In this document: positions 37,874-49,139 of the stretch, piece by piece | Layout: each line of letters starts with the position of its first letter | Position numbering within the stretch: position 1 is the first letter of the stretch | Origin: Moniliella sp. 'wahieum' | Taxonomy: Eukaryota > Basidiomycota > Moniliellomycetes > Moniliellales > Moniliellaceae | Direction: 5' to 3' | Length of the DNA stretch: 64,000 nt | Assembly (NCBI GenBank): GCA_003971905.1 | Contig: RSEE01000032.1 | Span: 1 to 64,000, forward strand | Notes under the pieces: model-generated | What the model saw: only the letters and a program-made list of their open reading frames with translations | Database searches by the model: none | What the model was told of the DNA's origin: nothing | Program-made: the position numbers and the translations under genes

Positions 37874-39316
37874 GCCGGAGGGTCCTGTGATATCCTGGCG
37901 ACCCCCTGGTTCCTTGACCCTGGTGGCGCCCCCAAGTAACCCCCGCAAGAGGAACGGTTAGGTTTAGACGTAGCGTTCCCCCTGTCCCAGCTTTAAGCTC
38001 TGCCAATGAAATGGACGTGATCTAGAGATTACAACAGTAACTCTGGCAAATCCAACCTTAAGCGAGCAGTTCTTGGCCTTCTGTTACCGGCCTCCGCGGA
38101 TTCAATCTAATCGACGGCCCGATGGCCTTGGCAGTCTTAACAGAGATTGCTTAGTTCCCAACCCCAACCCAATTCAATGTTAAAGGGGTTGAGCCATCAT
38201 GTTCGATGATCGATGATCCGAGTGGTCATTAACCTATCAACGTAGTATCTCCTCAGCGAGACGATAGGTGCTCCTTGCCTCTTTATATTATTTTCTGTTC
38301 ACAGTTACCCGCGTTGTGTCCCACGTGTGGGGAGGAAACACCGAGAGGCCACTTCCTTTCTTGTTTCCTTCCCGGGGGAACAGTCTTCCTTCTGGTGATT
38401 GCTTTCCAGTATGTTATGCTTCTCATGACAGGTATTTTTTTACTCTTCTTAGATCGTGACAATATGCCGCACTTCATTTCGACGCCGGCTCCCAACGATC
38501 TGACTGTTGGCATCATTTTCTTTTGTTGAGGTCTCGCAGCAGACCACAATTCTGGGCTTTTGTGCACTTCATTACTTTTGCTCGCAAAGGGTTACCTGTT
38601 TGTGTAAAAAGACGCCCGCTCCGTCCTTTCTTCATCCTGTCTGCTTGGTCGATAATTGGGAGAAAACTGGTAAATGTGGTAGATAAGAGAAAGGGACTGC
38701 TAAGTTTCTATTGCTTCTGGGGGCCGCCCTCGATCGCCCTCCCTTTTCACCTAGATATCAACCGATTGTGGTTCCCTTCATGTTTCCGGCCAGCAAAAGA
38801 TTGTCCCCTATCTGAGCAGCGTCGACGTCACATTATGACGGAAACACCTTGTAGCTATCTCATCCACATGTGCACAATGCACAGCGGAGGCCTATACCCA
38901 AGCCGACTCTCTAAACCAGAATGCACCCCTGGCGGGCACGTATGACCACAGACAGAAGAAAATGAGAGGGGCATCACATTTGATGAAAGCAAGCCAGCTT
39001 GCCTAAGAGCACATCTCAAGGGAAGAAGAACGGGGTGAAAGAGGGTGATGTAGCAGAGAGTAGCTCAACCCAGCTGCCAAGAAGGGCGAGAAAAACAGAC
39101 TGAAGAGAAGAAGGGCGGGGAAAGGAGGCAATGGATGAATCGCGGACCCAGATCGTTGACATCTTCGTTCCCTGTGCAAATATCGTGATCAAGCCCAATC
39201 CCGCGCCGGGGATGTAGTTGTGGGTTGAAAAGGTGATGAAGTAGATATTAGAAGAAGAAAACGAGGCGTCGGAATCGATCGTCGGAACCGATGGGACCAT
39301 CTTGTGAAGGAAACCC
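37874..39316. other. Right edge of the AT-richer island
   Basis: No gene is supported. It contains ATGATCGATGATCC near 38,200-38,220 and AT-rich frames at 38,268-38,945 with hydrophobic but unfamiliar products. The last part (39,000-39,316) should be the 3' region of the double-psi protein gene. Confidence 0.45.
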
Positions 39317-40614
39317 TTAAGAGGTAAACTTCCACGACACGGAGCCGCTGGCGAGTGACTGAAGCGAAGAATCGACAGCCAAGAAGTTTTCAGTCTCTTC
39401 CGGGACCCACTCGGTGACAATGGCTTTGGTATCCTTGTTGTCGCTGTGGATGGAGATCCACTTGCCACAGACTTGTTTCAGGTTCTCGCTCGAGTACTGC
39501 TTGGTTGGTCCCACGGCCACTGCCGTCGTTCCATGAGGAACGCTGACACCGGGGCAGTATTGGCTGTCGATCTTATCCCACACCTCGGGCTTGAAAGAGA
39601 AGGACCCTCCGTTGGAGGACGAAGCAGACGAACTCTTGGCCGGAGAGGCGGAGGAGGACGAGGAGTGGGATGAAGAGTGAGACGAGGAGTGGGACGAAGA
39701 GGACGAAGAGGAGGACGAAGAAGCGGAAGAGTGGGACTGGGACGAAGACCCACCAGAGGCCTTCCCATCAGTGTTGCACGGGTTCTCCGTACCGTCATCA
39801 AAGGTCCATGACACAGGGAAAATGCCAACGCTGTGTTCGGCGAGCATGCCAAACAAACCATAGGTCAAGTCAATGTCACACTGGGATCAGAAGGAGAAAA
39901 GCACGGATATAGGCATGTCAGTTTACCGGTGGGAGTTATAATCGGGTCAACAAATAAGAGAAGCGGGAGAAAAGGAAAGAAAAGGACGCACGATGTTCTG
40001 GCAGGTGGAGTGGGTCGAGGGACATTCGTCCATCAGCTTGGCCTTTTGACTGCCGAGGATTCCGTGGATCGTAATGGACTTGTAGCAGAGATCCTTTTGG
40101 CTTAAACCCTGGCTTGCAAAATGTTTCCAGCCGGGGATGGAAAGTGCCAATCCCATCTAGTCGGAGGCACATAGAGTGAGGTCAGTACAATGAGAGAATG
40201 TGTGTCGGTTGCAAACAACGAGCGCATTCTCCCCACACGCCACACGTATTAGTCCTTCCAACAAATGAGACTTGGTTTGAGATGGGGAGAGAGAGAGAGA
40301 GAGAGAAAGAGGACACGTACCGTGTTATCGTCCATAATTTGACCGCAGGCAGAAGTCGAGCCTCCCTCGGTGGCAGGATGATAAAAAGTGGCGTGGCCAC
40401 CGCTGCCACGGGCAGCCAGTTGGTTAGACAGGGTGCTGTTGTGGAGGAGGTAGCCGTGGCGCTCGCTCGCGTTCTTTGGGCCCTCTGAAGAGGCACGAGC
40501 AACTGGGTGATGGAGGGAGAAGCCCAGTCCACGAGGCTGGTTCGGGTGATGGCCCGCCCAGGCGCTGGCAGCACCTAGGGCAAGGAGGACGGTCGTGAGG
40601 AGGGAGCGGGACAT
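39317..40614 (-). CDS. Secreted double-psi beta-barrel (RlpA/barwin-like) protein
   Basis: Three exons (40,321-40,614; 39,992-40,156; 39,317-39,880) join in phase to give about 340 residues with no frame shift. Donors are GTACGT and GTGCGT. A signal peptide (MSRSLLTTVLLALGAASAWA) precedes a first double-psi barrel: HATFYHPATEGGSTSACGQI, then CYKSITIHG, LMDECPSTHSTC and IDLTYGLFGMLAEHSVG ending in VSWTFDD. A Ser/His-rich linker follows, and a second barrel-like unit contains YCPGVSVPHGTTAVAV, LKQVCGKWISIHS and SLQSLASGSVSWKF. Such proteins are related to expansins, barwin and cerato-type secreted proteins and may bind cell-wall glycans; catalysis is not implied. The duplicated barrel and intact frame suggest a functional secreted protein, possibly wall-associated or an effector. 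Confidence 0.82.
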
Positions 40615-41998
40615 GGCAGCTGCGTTCGCGAGAAAGAACGTGATGGGATGAGGAGCAGTGACGAGAGAATGTGTCAGGGTGTGTAGGGGCGGGGAGAGGG
40701 CTGAAGGAGAGCAGGATGGTGGTGGCGAGGAAAGGGTCAGAGGGAAAATTGGCAGGTCGACTGTGGTCTGTCAAGGGCCGCGGCGGGATACCACAGATCC
40801 CACCCTGCATCCTCGTCGATCGTCGTCTTGCGAGGTAAGTTGCACAACGCATATATGTGGGCCCTGGTATTGACACGGGCGCAGAGGCACCCGGGGGCAA
40901 TGTGCCACGACTCCAGTTGCAATTGCAATTGCAATTGCAATTGCGGATGTGACATCTGGGAGCGACAAGCGGAGGCGCGAGCGAGACGGCGGAAGGGAGC
41001 GCTTGGCAGTGCTCTCCTGCTCTCTCCTTCTCTCACTCTCTCGTCACTCCGTGCTCACGCTCACTGCCAGGCAGATCATAGTCGCTCGCCCAGCCTGAGC
41101 GCTCATCAACACGTCAACGTTCAACACCATTACACAGCTGTGCCCACACGCGCCACCGAGAGCGACTCCGAGCCGGGTGCGAAGAGCGACATTGGCATCC
41201 CCCCACCCGCGGCGCACTCGAGCCCCCCACAGAGCGAGTAGATCAGTCACGCCCTTTGCAGTGCTAACTATTACTCGGAACCGTAACCGGTAGGTAACCC
41301 CACAAGAGTACAGCAATAAGGTCAAGGCCTAAGGTGCGTCTTGCGTCTGCCTCACACTACTTTAGTATAGTTTGGCTGTGGCATATATTAGCTTCTGCCC
41401 TCCTCTGCCCCTCCCCCCTCTCCTACGATTCTGCTGCCCTGCGTCCCACTGGGCCCACACAAACGTCAAAACGGAGCGAGCTTGGCGTGTGCAATGATCC
41501 AATGACTAATGAGATCGAGAGGAGAGAGAGAGAGGGTGACCGATGCGGAAAGAGCAAAAGGCCTCAGCCTCATGCATCCTGCACATCATGCACATCATGC
41601 ATCATGTGCATCATGAATGACTAGATGACTCGCCCACCGATCCAGTGCCTTCAGTGCAGATCTTCAGGTCATAATATCGTTGGTGGGTCTTGGCGCGAGA
41701 CGCGAAACGGGAGATGCCAAATGTCCATCCATATACATGTCCCTTCTACTGAACATTCAATATTCAGTACAGGCCAGCGGTCAGGTCAATCAGTGGTCAA
41801 AGAACTCTCAGACTCAGTTGTCGAAGTGGAGCGTTGGAGGCCAAGTGTGGTGGTGGGGGGGGGGGTTGCTCAATGAGATCATGAGATCTGAGATTCCGTG
41901 GTAGATGGAATGGGGGTGGGGCATGGGGATGCGAGGAGGGCCATGCGTGGTGTCATGCGGTGTAAAAGGGTAGGGAAAAACAAAAAACAAAAAAGGAA
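40615..41998. other. Spacer with CAATTG array
   Basis: No gene is seen. (GCAATT)n lies at about 40,916-40,944, (GA)n near 41,520-41,535, CATCATGCACATCATGCATC words at 41,580-41,612, and TTGAACATTCAATATTCAG-like words near 41,750-41,770. A run of G at about 41,850-41,864 precedes the tRNA. Confidence 0.55.
40916..40944. repeat. Hexanucleotide array (GCAATT)n
   Basis: About five tandem copies of GCAATT are directly visible. The array is upstream of the double-psi gene. Confidence 0.9.
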
Positions 41999-42095
41999 TG
42001 ACGAGAGTGGGATTCGAACCCACGCCCCGGAGGACTGCGGTTGAGGTAACTGGATCACCTTAACACAGCGCGTTAGACCACTTCGCTATCTCGCC
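41999..42095 (-). tRNA. tRNA-Leu(AAG) with 17-nt intron
   Basis: Read on the minus strand, acceptor halves GGCGAGA and TCTCGTC pair (one G-T), with A as discriminator. The T-arm is GTGGGTTCGAATCCCAC and the variable arm is long (TCCTCCGGGGC-like), as in class II tRNAs. The anticodon stem CTGTG/CGCAG encloses TTAAGG plus a 17-base intron, so the anticodon is AAG with the intron at the canonical position. Confidence 0.9.
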
Positions 42096-43336
42096 TGATG
42101 CTTACCATGAGAATTTGAATCATTTAGATCAGTCCATAGCCTGAACCAGATCGGTACAGGGTGCGGAGACTGAGTGGCAAGCAAACCACAGTGCCTGCGT
42201 CGGCCCCCCTCACGCATTACGAGTTTCAATTACTTGTCACTCCAATCTATCAATTCTATGCCGCACCACACTTTCCCTCCTCCCTTTCCTTCTCTTCCCA
42301 TCCTATCCCATCCCATCCTATCCTCCAAGCTGCTCTACAGAAAGCTCACGGGGGAAAAGCGGACGAGTTCAGGGGGTCTCAAGGGGACGAAAAAGATGAG
42401 TTAAAACGGGGGGGGGGAATGAGATGATCAAGTGCCACGTGCTGATCCACCGCGAACAAGGAGAGGAGGTGAGATCAAGGGGAAGGGAGATCAAGAGATC
42501 AAGGGGGGGGGGGAGATGATCAAGGCGAGGGGAGATCAAGGGGATGGGAGATTAAGAGCTCCAAAGGGACCTGAGATCTGGGATCTGAAATCTGATCCGA
42601 GAGAGGGCTCGAGACCAACCACCAAGCGCGATCCAACGGGGTTGGTTCAAAAGCGATCATCGATCATGGAGGGGGGTGAAAAACCATGTGTCATGTCATA
42701 CGCATGCACCCACAGCTGGATGCGAGATACAGGTGAGGAGGGAGGTCGATGAGACGAGGGGGAAGGGAGGTCGATGAGACGAGGGGGAAGGGAGGTCGAT
42801 GAGACGAGGGGGAGGGGGGGGTAGGAGGGGAAGTAAGGGGTGCCCATAGGCGGTGCCCGGGAAAGGTGGTGGGTGCACTCGAAGCGAGAAAAGGAAAAAA
42901 AAGGAGAGAAAAGGAGACAAGGAGACAAGGAGAAGAGGAGACAAGGAGAAAAAGAGAAAAGGGAGATAAAAAGGAAGAGAAGGGTTCAATTCAAACAAGT
43001 TGAAACAAAACCAAAACGCCTTCCCAATCCGAACGACAGAACGACGGGGGAGAGATAAGTTGAATGGGAATGCGCCTCCAGAGGGAAACCGACCTGGAAC
43101 GACAATGTGACAAGGGAACAGGAGATAAGAGATAAAGGACAAAGGATAGCGAGGTGAACTGAGAAATGGGAGATGGGGAGGATGGAAGAACGAAAGATGG
43201 TTTGAGATCTGATGCAGGGATGCTTGATGAGAAGTGGTCCAGAGCCAAAATGAACCCAAGCGAATAAGGTACATCCACACCAACCCTTGACAACTGCCCA
43301 CGGAAGCAAAGCCAACGAACGGAAAAACAGTGGTCC
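42096..43336. other. Purine-rich low-complexity spacer
   Basis: No gene is seen. From about 42,350 to 43,000 the plus strand is almost all purine with recurring GATCAAGGGG words, long G runs (about 42,408-42,417 and 42,503-42,513) and a 25-base minisatellite. Open frames read through it on both strands only because of this composition. Confidence 0.6.
42741..42814. repeat. 25-bp minisatellite, three copies
   Basis: Three consecutive copies of a 25-base unit beginning GGAGGTCGATGAGACGAGGG occur at 42,741, 42,766 and 42,791, nearly identical. Confidence 0.92.
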
Positions 43337-46300
43337 TTACGCCACTGTGGGTACCTGATTGAACGGGTTGAGCGCATACACCTGTCCCACCGCGTGCCCA
43401 TCAGAGCAATCAGTCAGTACCTTTGAGAAAAGAGAATCAAGCAATCCAGCACGCAAGAAAGCAAGAAGGAAACGAAACCAAAAACGCACCTTAAGCACCG
43501 GAGGCGACTTGACCATCTCGACCGTGACCAACACAGGCACCTGGTCCAACAACGATACGGTCTGAAGGCGGTGTCCCTCGACCGTCTGTTCCACCGTACC
43601 CTCGGTCCATCCCCAGGTAGGCGGCACGCCCAAGGGCGCAGACTGAGCCTGAGCCTGAGCCTGAGACTGGGGCAAGGCTGGGGCAAGGGCGCGGTACGCG
43701 GGACGGTGGTAGCCAAGCGGACGCCCTTGGAGAACGCCAAGCTGAGACTACGTTCGACGGAACCGTGAGCGGCCTGGGCATTGATCGCATCCACGTCCAC
43801 CTGATCTTCATCGTCAAACAGAGCCGCTTCGCGGGCTTGTTTATCGTTGGGCTCAGCCACTTCGGCAGGGAAGGGTACGACGGGTGTGCCTTGAGAACGG
43901 AGGAAACGAATTGTGTCCCCCTGTCCCCAGTAGAGCGTCAACCGTTCGGACGCAGCATCGTGCGCAACATGCAACAGTGGCAGTTGGTCCGTGTGCACGC
44001 GCTTCTCTACCCCCACAACGGTAGCAGCACATCAAACGATCCCTCGTGCACCGCCGTCACGGTAGCCATGCGCACAACGGGGCCGTAGCGCATACTCAGG
44101 TCGTGTACCAAGAGGCAGAGGTAGAGGTGCGCGCTGGCGCCCATGGCGCGTTCCGATGCGCCCAAGCGCGTGTTGGCCTGCAACGCAATCCGTGCTACTT
44201 CGGCTCCATCCCATCCGGACGATGCGGTGGACTGCGGGGAGGGGAACCGTGAGCATGCCGGCCGCCAAGGCGGTGAGGACTTGGCGGAGAACGAGAGCGT
44301 CGGCATACGAGGTGAGGGGGTTGGTGCAATGCGTGTCAATTGCCGTGCCATGGGCCCAGTGAGCAAACTGGCCAATGTCCGCCAGTCCAGCAGAGAGTAC
44401 TCGCCATCCTTGCCAGCCAGGGACGAGGCCAAGACGCGCCGGAGCACCGCCTCGATCGCAATGCGGTGAGGAATCGAGATGGTTCCAATACGCTCCAGCG
44501 ACGCCTGCAGCAGCTGGGCACTCGGCACGATCGGACGGTCAGGGATAAGAGAAGTATCGATGCCCTCGGGCACGGGCGTCGAGGGCTTGTCGCCCACCTC
44601 AATGCAACGAAGCGTGTAGCCAGTCAAGCGTTCCAACCGGGCGCACGTCGCAGCCAAGCGGCGCGTGGACGGCGGGGGCGCACGACGGAGCAGCGCGGCA
44701 TCTGGCAGGGTGGCTCCAATGAGCTTGGCAGCCGCCTGGTTGGCCAAAGCCATCACTTGGTCCACCACTTGGCGTGCCGTCGCCTTGCCCACCAAGGACC
44801 GCGGGGCCACACTAGCGTCCGTAGGCAAGCTGACCTCGTTGAGGGTGAACTGGGGGATAAGGTCGGGTATGTCAATGCCGCCGGGGTAGTCCGGGGCCCG
44901 GCCGGCAAGCCGAGCTGAACGAAGTGCGTCGACCACCTTGCTTAGATGGACAAGTGTCTTCGCCACAGCGCTCTCCGTCGCCTCGGTATTGGGAGAGGAG
45001 GAAGAGGAGGAGGAGGAGGCCAGGAGAAGGTCGGCTTCCTGCCAAGAAAGATAGGCACACGAACGCACCACGCTGCGTCCTGCCCAGGTGAGCGTGGGCG
45101 GCGGCAACTCTTCCTCTCCTTCGAGGAGCTGGGGCAGGGTGAAGAAGAACGAGATGGCAAGCCGGTCCTGGTTGGGCCGAAGCGACGCGTACTCTGCCCC
45201 GACGACGGGCGGGAGCATGGCGACCGAGTCCTGCGCCAACGGTTGAACGAGGGAGGTGGCGGTTGCCGCGCCGGCGGGCAAGGCGGTCGAGCGGGGACGA
45301 AGGCTTGACAAAATAGGGCACATCGGCAATGTGGATCGCCAGTTCGTCTCCCTCGGGCTTGCGGGTAAAAGAGATGGCCGTTTCTGCCTGTGCCTCGCCA
45401 CCGCCGGACCCAGCGAGAAGAGCGTCAACTGTTCGTCTTTGGCTCCGGGACGAAGGTCGCGCCTGTTCTCAGCCTCCTTGGACGGAACAACCCAGGGTGG
45501 GGGGGGCGGAGGGAACGACGCTCATCCACCGTAAGCTGAAGCGGGGGCAAAGCACCACCGAGGGAATGAGAGAGAAACCGCACCAGTCAACTCGGAGCCT
45601 AGGGTAGGCGGTGCCACCATGGCCCGTCGACTCGTCTCCTCCTCGGCAGAAATAGCAAGGGTGGAACGAACAATGGCAATCGTCTCCGCCTCAAGGTTGC
45701 CCATCACGCCCGCATCCTCGACGAGCGAACCAAACGGGTGAAGCGAAGTGACAGGCCACCGCTTGAGCGTCGCAATGAACAGGCGGCGGGAAAAGACCGA
45801 GTTTCGGAATTGGGGTCGAGCCAAAACTCGTCCGGCGCCTCATCCGCCGGAATCGCCATCAGCGGTACACGTTTGTCCACCGGTCGGAACCAGACGATCC
45901 GAGGCCGGCTCGATGGCGGCATGGATGTCGGCCCAGTCGCCGAGCGCAACGTGTCCCCACCTTGCTTCTCTCGCGTAGCTGCCGCCGACGGGCGGAGGAG
46001 ACCCAGGGTGCCTGCATACAGTTGGCCCGAAGGACGTTCGATGATGCCCACCACATGTCCAACAAGCGGAGGAGGCGCACTCGACACGGGCGACGTACTC
46101 GATGCCGGGGAAGAAGGGGATCCGGCCGAGCCGGGTCCGTCCAACGCGTTGCCCACCACATCGTCCGCCTCGTCGTCCGGCAGGCCCAACTGGGTGCCCT
46201 CAACTTCATCATCCGCTTGTTGTTGCTGTTGCGCTGCTGCTGTTGTTGTTGTTGTTGCTGCGGGCCCTGGGTAGCGTTGCCAGGGAGCGCTGGGCCACCA

Positions 46301-48616
46301 CGGGTAAACTCGGCAAGATCCGAAAACGATTGGGAGTAGGAGTGGCTGTGGTGATGGCCACCCCCACTCTGGGAGGAGATGGAATGAGAATGGGAGTGTT
46401 GCATATCTCTTTGCGGCGTTTCTTATCTTCCTTGGCTTGGCGAGCCGACCAAACCTCTTTGGGGTCGAGTAGCTCGACGGCCACAACGTCACCGTGGAGG
46501 GCACGGTTGCGGTCCTTGGATCCGGAAATAAAGATGTCAGGCATCTGGCCGGCCGAGGCGGCAAGGCCAGAGCCCGGGCCTGCGGCGGCCAAGGCAGCAA
46601 GAACGGCAGATTGCGCGTTGCTTCCGGCCTGAGAGGCGTGGGGAGGAGCAGTTGCTGTTGCAACAGATCGGAGGCCGGACGCACATATGCGCCGCCGCGG
46701 TTGCGCTGGTTGATGCGCAGGGTGCCAACCCAGATTTCGCCCGAAGCAACGAGAGGAGCAATGGCGCTGTAGGGAGGTACGTGCCAAAAAGAGGCTTGCG
46801 TTGCGGCCCAGCAGAGCCGGGAGCATCCGAGGGTGGAAAGCGAGCGGTGATGGCTGTGGCGGCTGCCGCCCCCCTGGGGTCCACCGATCGCTGGTTGACC
46901 TGAGCCCGCGACTGATGGAGTGCGTGGAGGTGCGCTTGGGCTGAGCGAGGGCAACGGTAGAGACAGCAGGATCTTCGGGTGTGGTGGAGGAGAGGCTGGC
47001 AAGGCTGCTGCCGAGCCGAGTGTGCCCACGTCCGCCACCCCGCGCGGCCCCGGCGGGGGAGCCAGCATAGGCCGAGGGCATGCTGCAGTTGAGGCAGTCA
47101 ATCCCGTTGCGGCAGCGGCTTCAAAGGTGAGGGCCAAGCTCTGGTGGGCAGCCTGGAGGCGGAGGAGAACCCATCGGCAATGTCAGCACGGTTCAGGGGA
47201 GGCGGGGCGGTGGGTGGGCCCATAAGACCAAAGCGCGAGAGAGAGAGGAGCCAGAGAGGGAATGGTGGTGCGTCGGGCCACCGCTGCTAGCGGCAGGGCC
47301 CACCGCAGGCGGTCGGGCATAGTCGCCCGGGCCCGGGCCCGGGCCTGGGCCGGGGGAGTGGGAGAGGGCGCCGGCGGCGGATTCGGGGCGGTACGATGAT
47401 GATGGGCCGAATAGGAGGTGGCCGAGGTGGGGGGGTGGGGCTGGCCAGGGAGCGGGAGGCAAGGGAGCCCATGAGACCAATGCGCGGGACGGTGGTCTGG
47501 GACGAGTGGCGACGGGCGTGACCGGCCGAGGGCGGGGTGCCAGGGGCACAGCGGGGGCTGGGTGGAGTCCAAGTCGGGTGCATGCTGCGAGACCTGGCTG
47601 CCCAACGACGATGAGGCCCAGTGGCGACGCGTGAGCGGGCGGGGCTGTGCCGCCCGGGGGCGCAATCGGCGCGGGCGGGGAGGAGGGCTGGGCCGGTACC
47701 GGAGGCTGGGCCTGGGACTGGGCCTGGGCCTGGGGTTGAGAGGGAGGCGGGGACACCAGCGAGGCCGTGCTGGAGGGACGGAGGAGGCGTCTGGGAGAGG
47801 GAAAGGGCGGCTTGTTGGGCCTGGAGGGCCTCGATTTGCTGCTGGAGCGCCATGTGCTGTGCCTGGGCGGCGGCGGAGAGGGCGGCGGCGGAAGCAGCGG
47901 GTGGGGCGGAGGGAGCGGACGTGGGCAGGAGCGGCGGGGGGGCGCCGCGGGCGGCAGCCATGACGGCCTGGGCCTGGGCCTGGGCTTGGGCCTGGGAGTG
48001 GTCCGGAGGGGGCGTGAGGGCCTAGGAGGCCGATGCGCTGGAGCGACGAGCGGCGCGTGTGGGCAGACGCGGCGGCGGCAGCAGCAGCAGCAGCAGAAGC
48101 CGAGGCGGAGGCGGGGTCGGGGGCGGGGTGGGGTGGGGCTGGGGCTGGGGTCGGGGTCGGGGCCGGGGCCGGTGCTCTTGCGGGCCATGGCGGAGCGGAA
48201 GGCAGCGGTGCCGGCAAAGGCGGGCTTGGCGGAGGCGTCGTTGGCGGCGGCGGGGCGGTGGGGGTGGGCGGCGTGGCCATCGTGGACGGGCACAAGGAGG
48301 GGGGGCGGGAGCGAGCGGCGGGGGGGCGGGGGGCGGGGCGGGTGGTGGCGGTCGGGGGAGATCCGGGCAGACGTAGCTGCTGCATCGCAGCCCTCGCTCG
48401 GCGAGCGGCAGGGCGAGTGGATGCGGTGGCACGGCGGCGCACTGGCCCGGGCGGCCGGGTGGCATGTGGCATGCGACGGTGCACGGGCCGGGGCGGCAGG
48501 CGGGGAGTGTGGGGGCGGCGGGGGCAGGCGGCGACGGGTGACGGGTGAGCGGCCGCAGCGCAGCAGGTGCTGGAGGCGTCGCTGCTCGAGCCGATAGCCG
48601 ATGGTCCAGTCCATGG
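43337..48616 (-). CDS. SSD1: SSD1-family RNA-binding RNB protein
   Basis: SSD1 is a cytoplasmic mRNA-binding translational repressor of cell-wall mRNAs, derived from DIS3L2-type exonucleases. The N-terminus (about 48,600-47,100) is low-complexity, rich in Pro/Ser/Ala/Gln, including MALQQQIEALQAQQAALSLS and a poly-Gln/Asn patch near 46,210-46,260. Cold-shock parts follow: VGTLRINQRNRGGAYV, ISGSKDRNRALHGDVVAVEL, then GHVVGIIERPSGQLYAGTLG, RPRIVWFRPVDKRVPLMAIP and KRWPVTSLHPFGSLVEDAG. The RNB domain has LAIHIADVPYFVKPSSPLD and MRYGPVVRMATVTAVHEGSF near the C-terminus. The active-site Asp cluster of working RNB enzymes is not seen, as expected for SSD1. A C-terminal GTGCGT intron (ending near 43,420) is likely. 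Several frame shifts occur. The start is uncertain; 48,616 is one candidate, downstream ATGs to about 47,960 are others. Confidence 0.92.
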
Positions 48617-49139
48617 CCGCTGCAGCAGCTGCTCCCAAGCGCCCCTGCCTGCGCCGCCGCCAGAGCGCTATTACCACGGCCCATGCCAGGGGGGGATGGC
48701 TGCGCGCCGGGCGTGGCCGATGTGGCCGGTGGCGGCCGACGCAGCAGCAAGCAGCAAGCAGCAAGCAGCAAACAGCAAGCAAGCTGGCCCGGCCGCTCGG
48801 GGCATGGCGCCTGTGGCGTGTGCCTGCGGGCCGCTGTGTGCTCCCGTGCGAGAGCCATCTTGAATCGGCAACGTCATTCTCCCCCCGCGCATACTTGGGC
48901 AAGCAAAGCAATAAGCTGCGAAGCCAGCGCATGCCAAGCCCAGCCGCCCTGTGTGTGCTCCCTGCATCGCCTCGCCTCGGCTAACCCTCACTAGTCACTA
49001 ATCACTACTGCCCACCACTACCTCCGTTTTCCCAGCCTGGTGCCCACTATGCATACGTTCGCTCGGGATAGATACATGGCCAGGTGCCAGTGGCGACTAG
49101 TAGCTAGTAGCTCGTTGCTCGCGAGTCGTGGCTAGACAT
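48617..49139. other. Spacer between SSD1 and NIC96
   Basis: No gene is seen. (AGCAAGC)n lies at about 48,745-48,785, and ACTAGTCACTAATCACTA and CTAGTAGCTAGTAGCTCG words occur near 48,990 and 49,096. It should contain the SSD1 promoter. Confidence 0.5.

Noticed and set aside
47183-48932. Very long minus frames of 430-580 residues rich in Pro/Arg/Ala
   Set aside because: They are alternative frames of the GC-rich SSD1 N-terminus; composition alone keeps them open.
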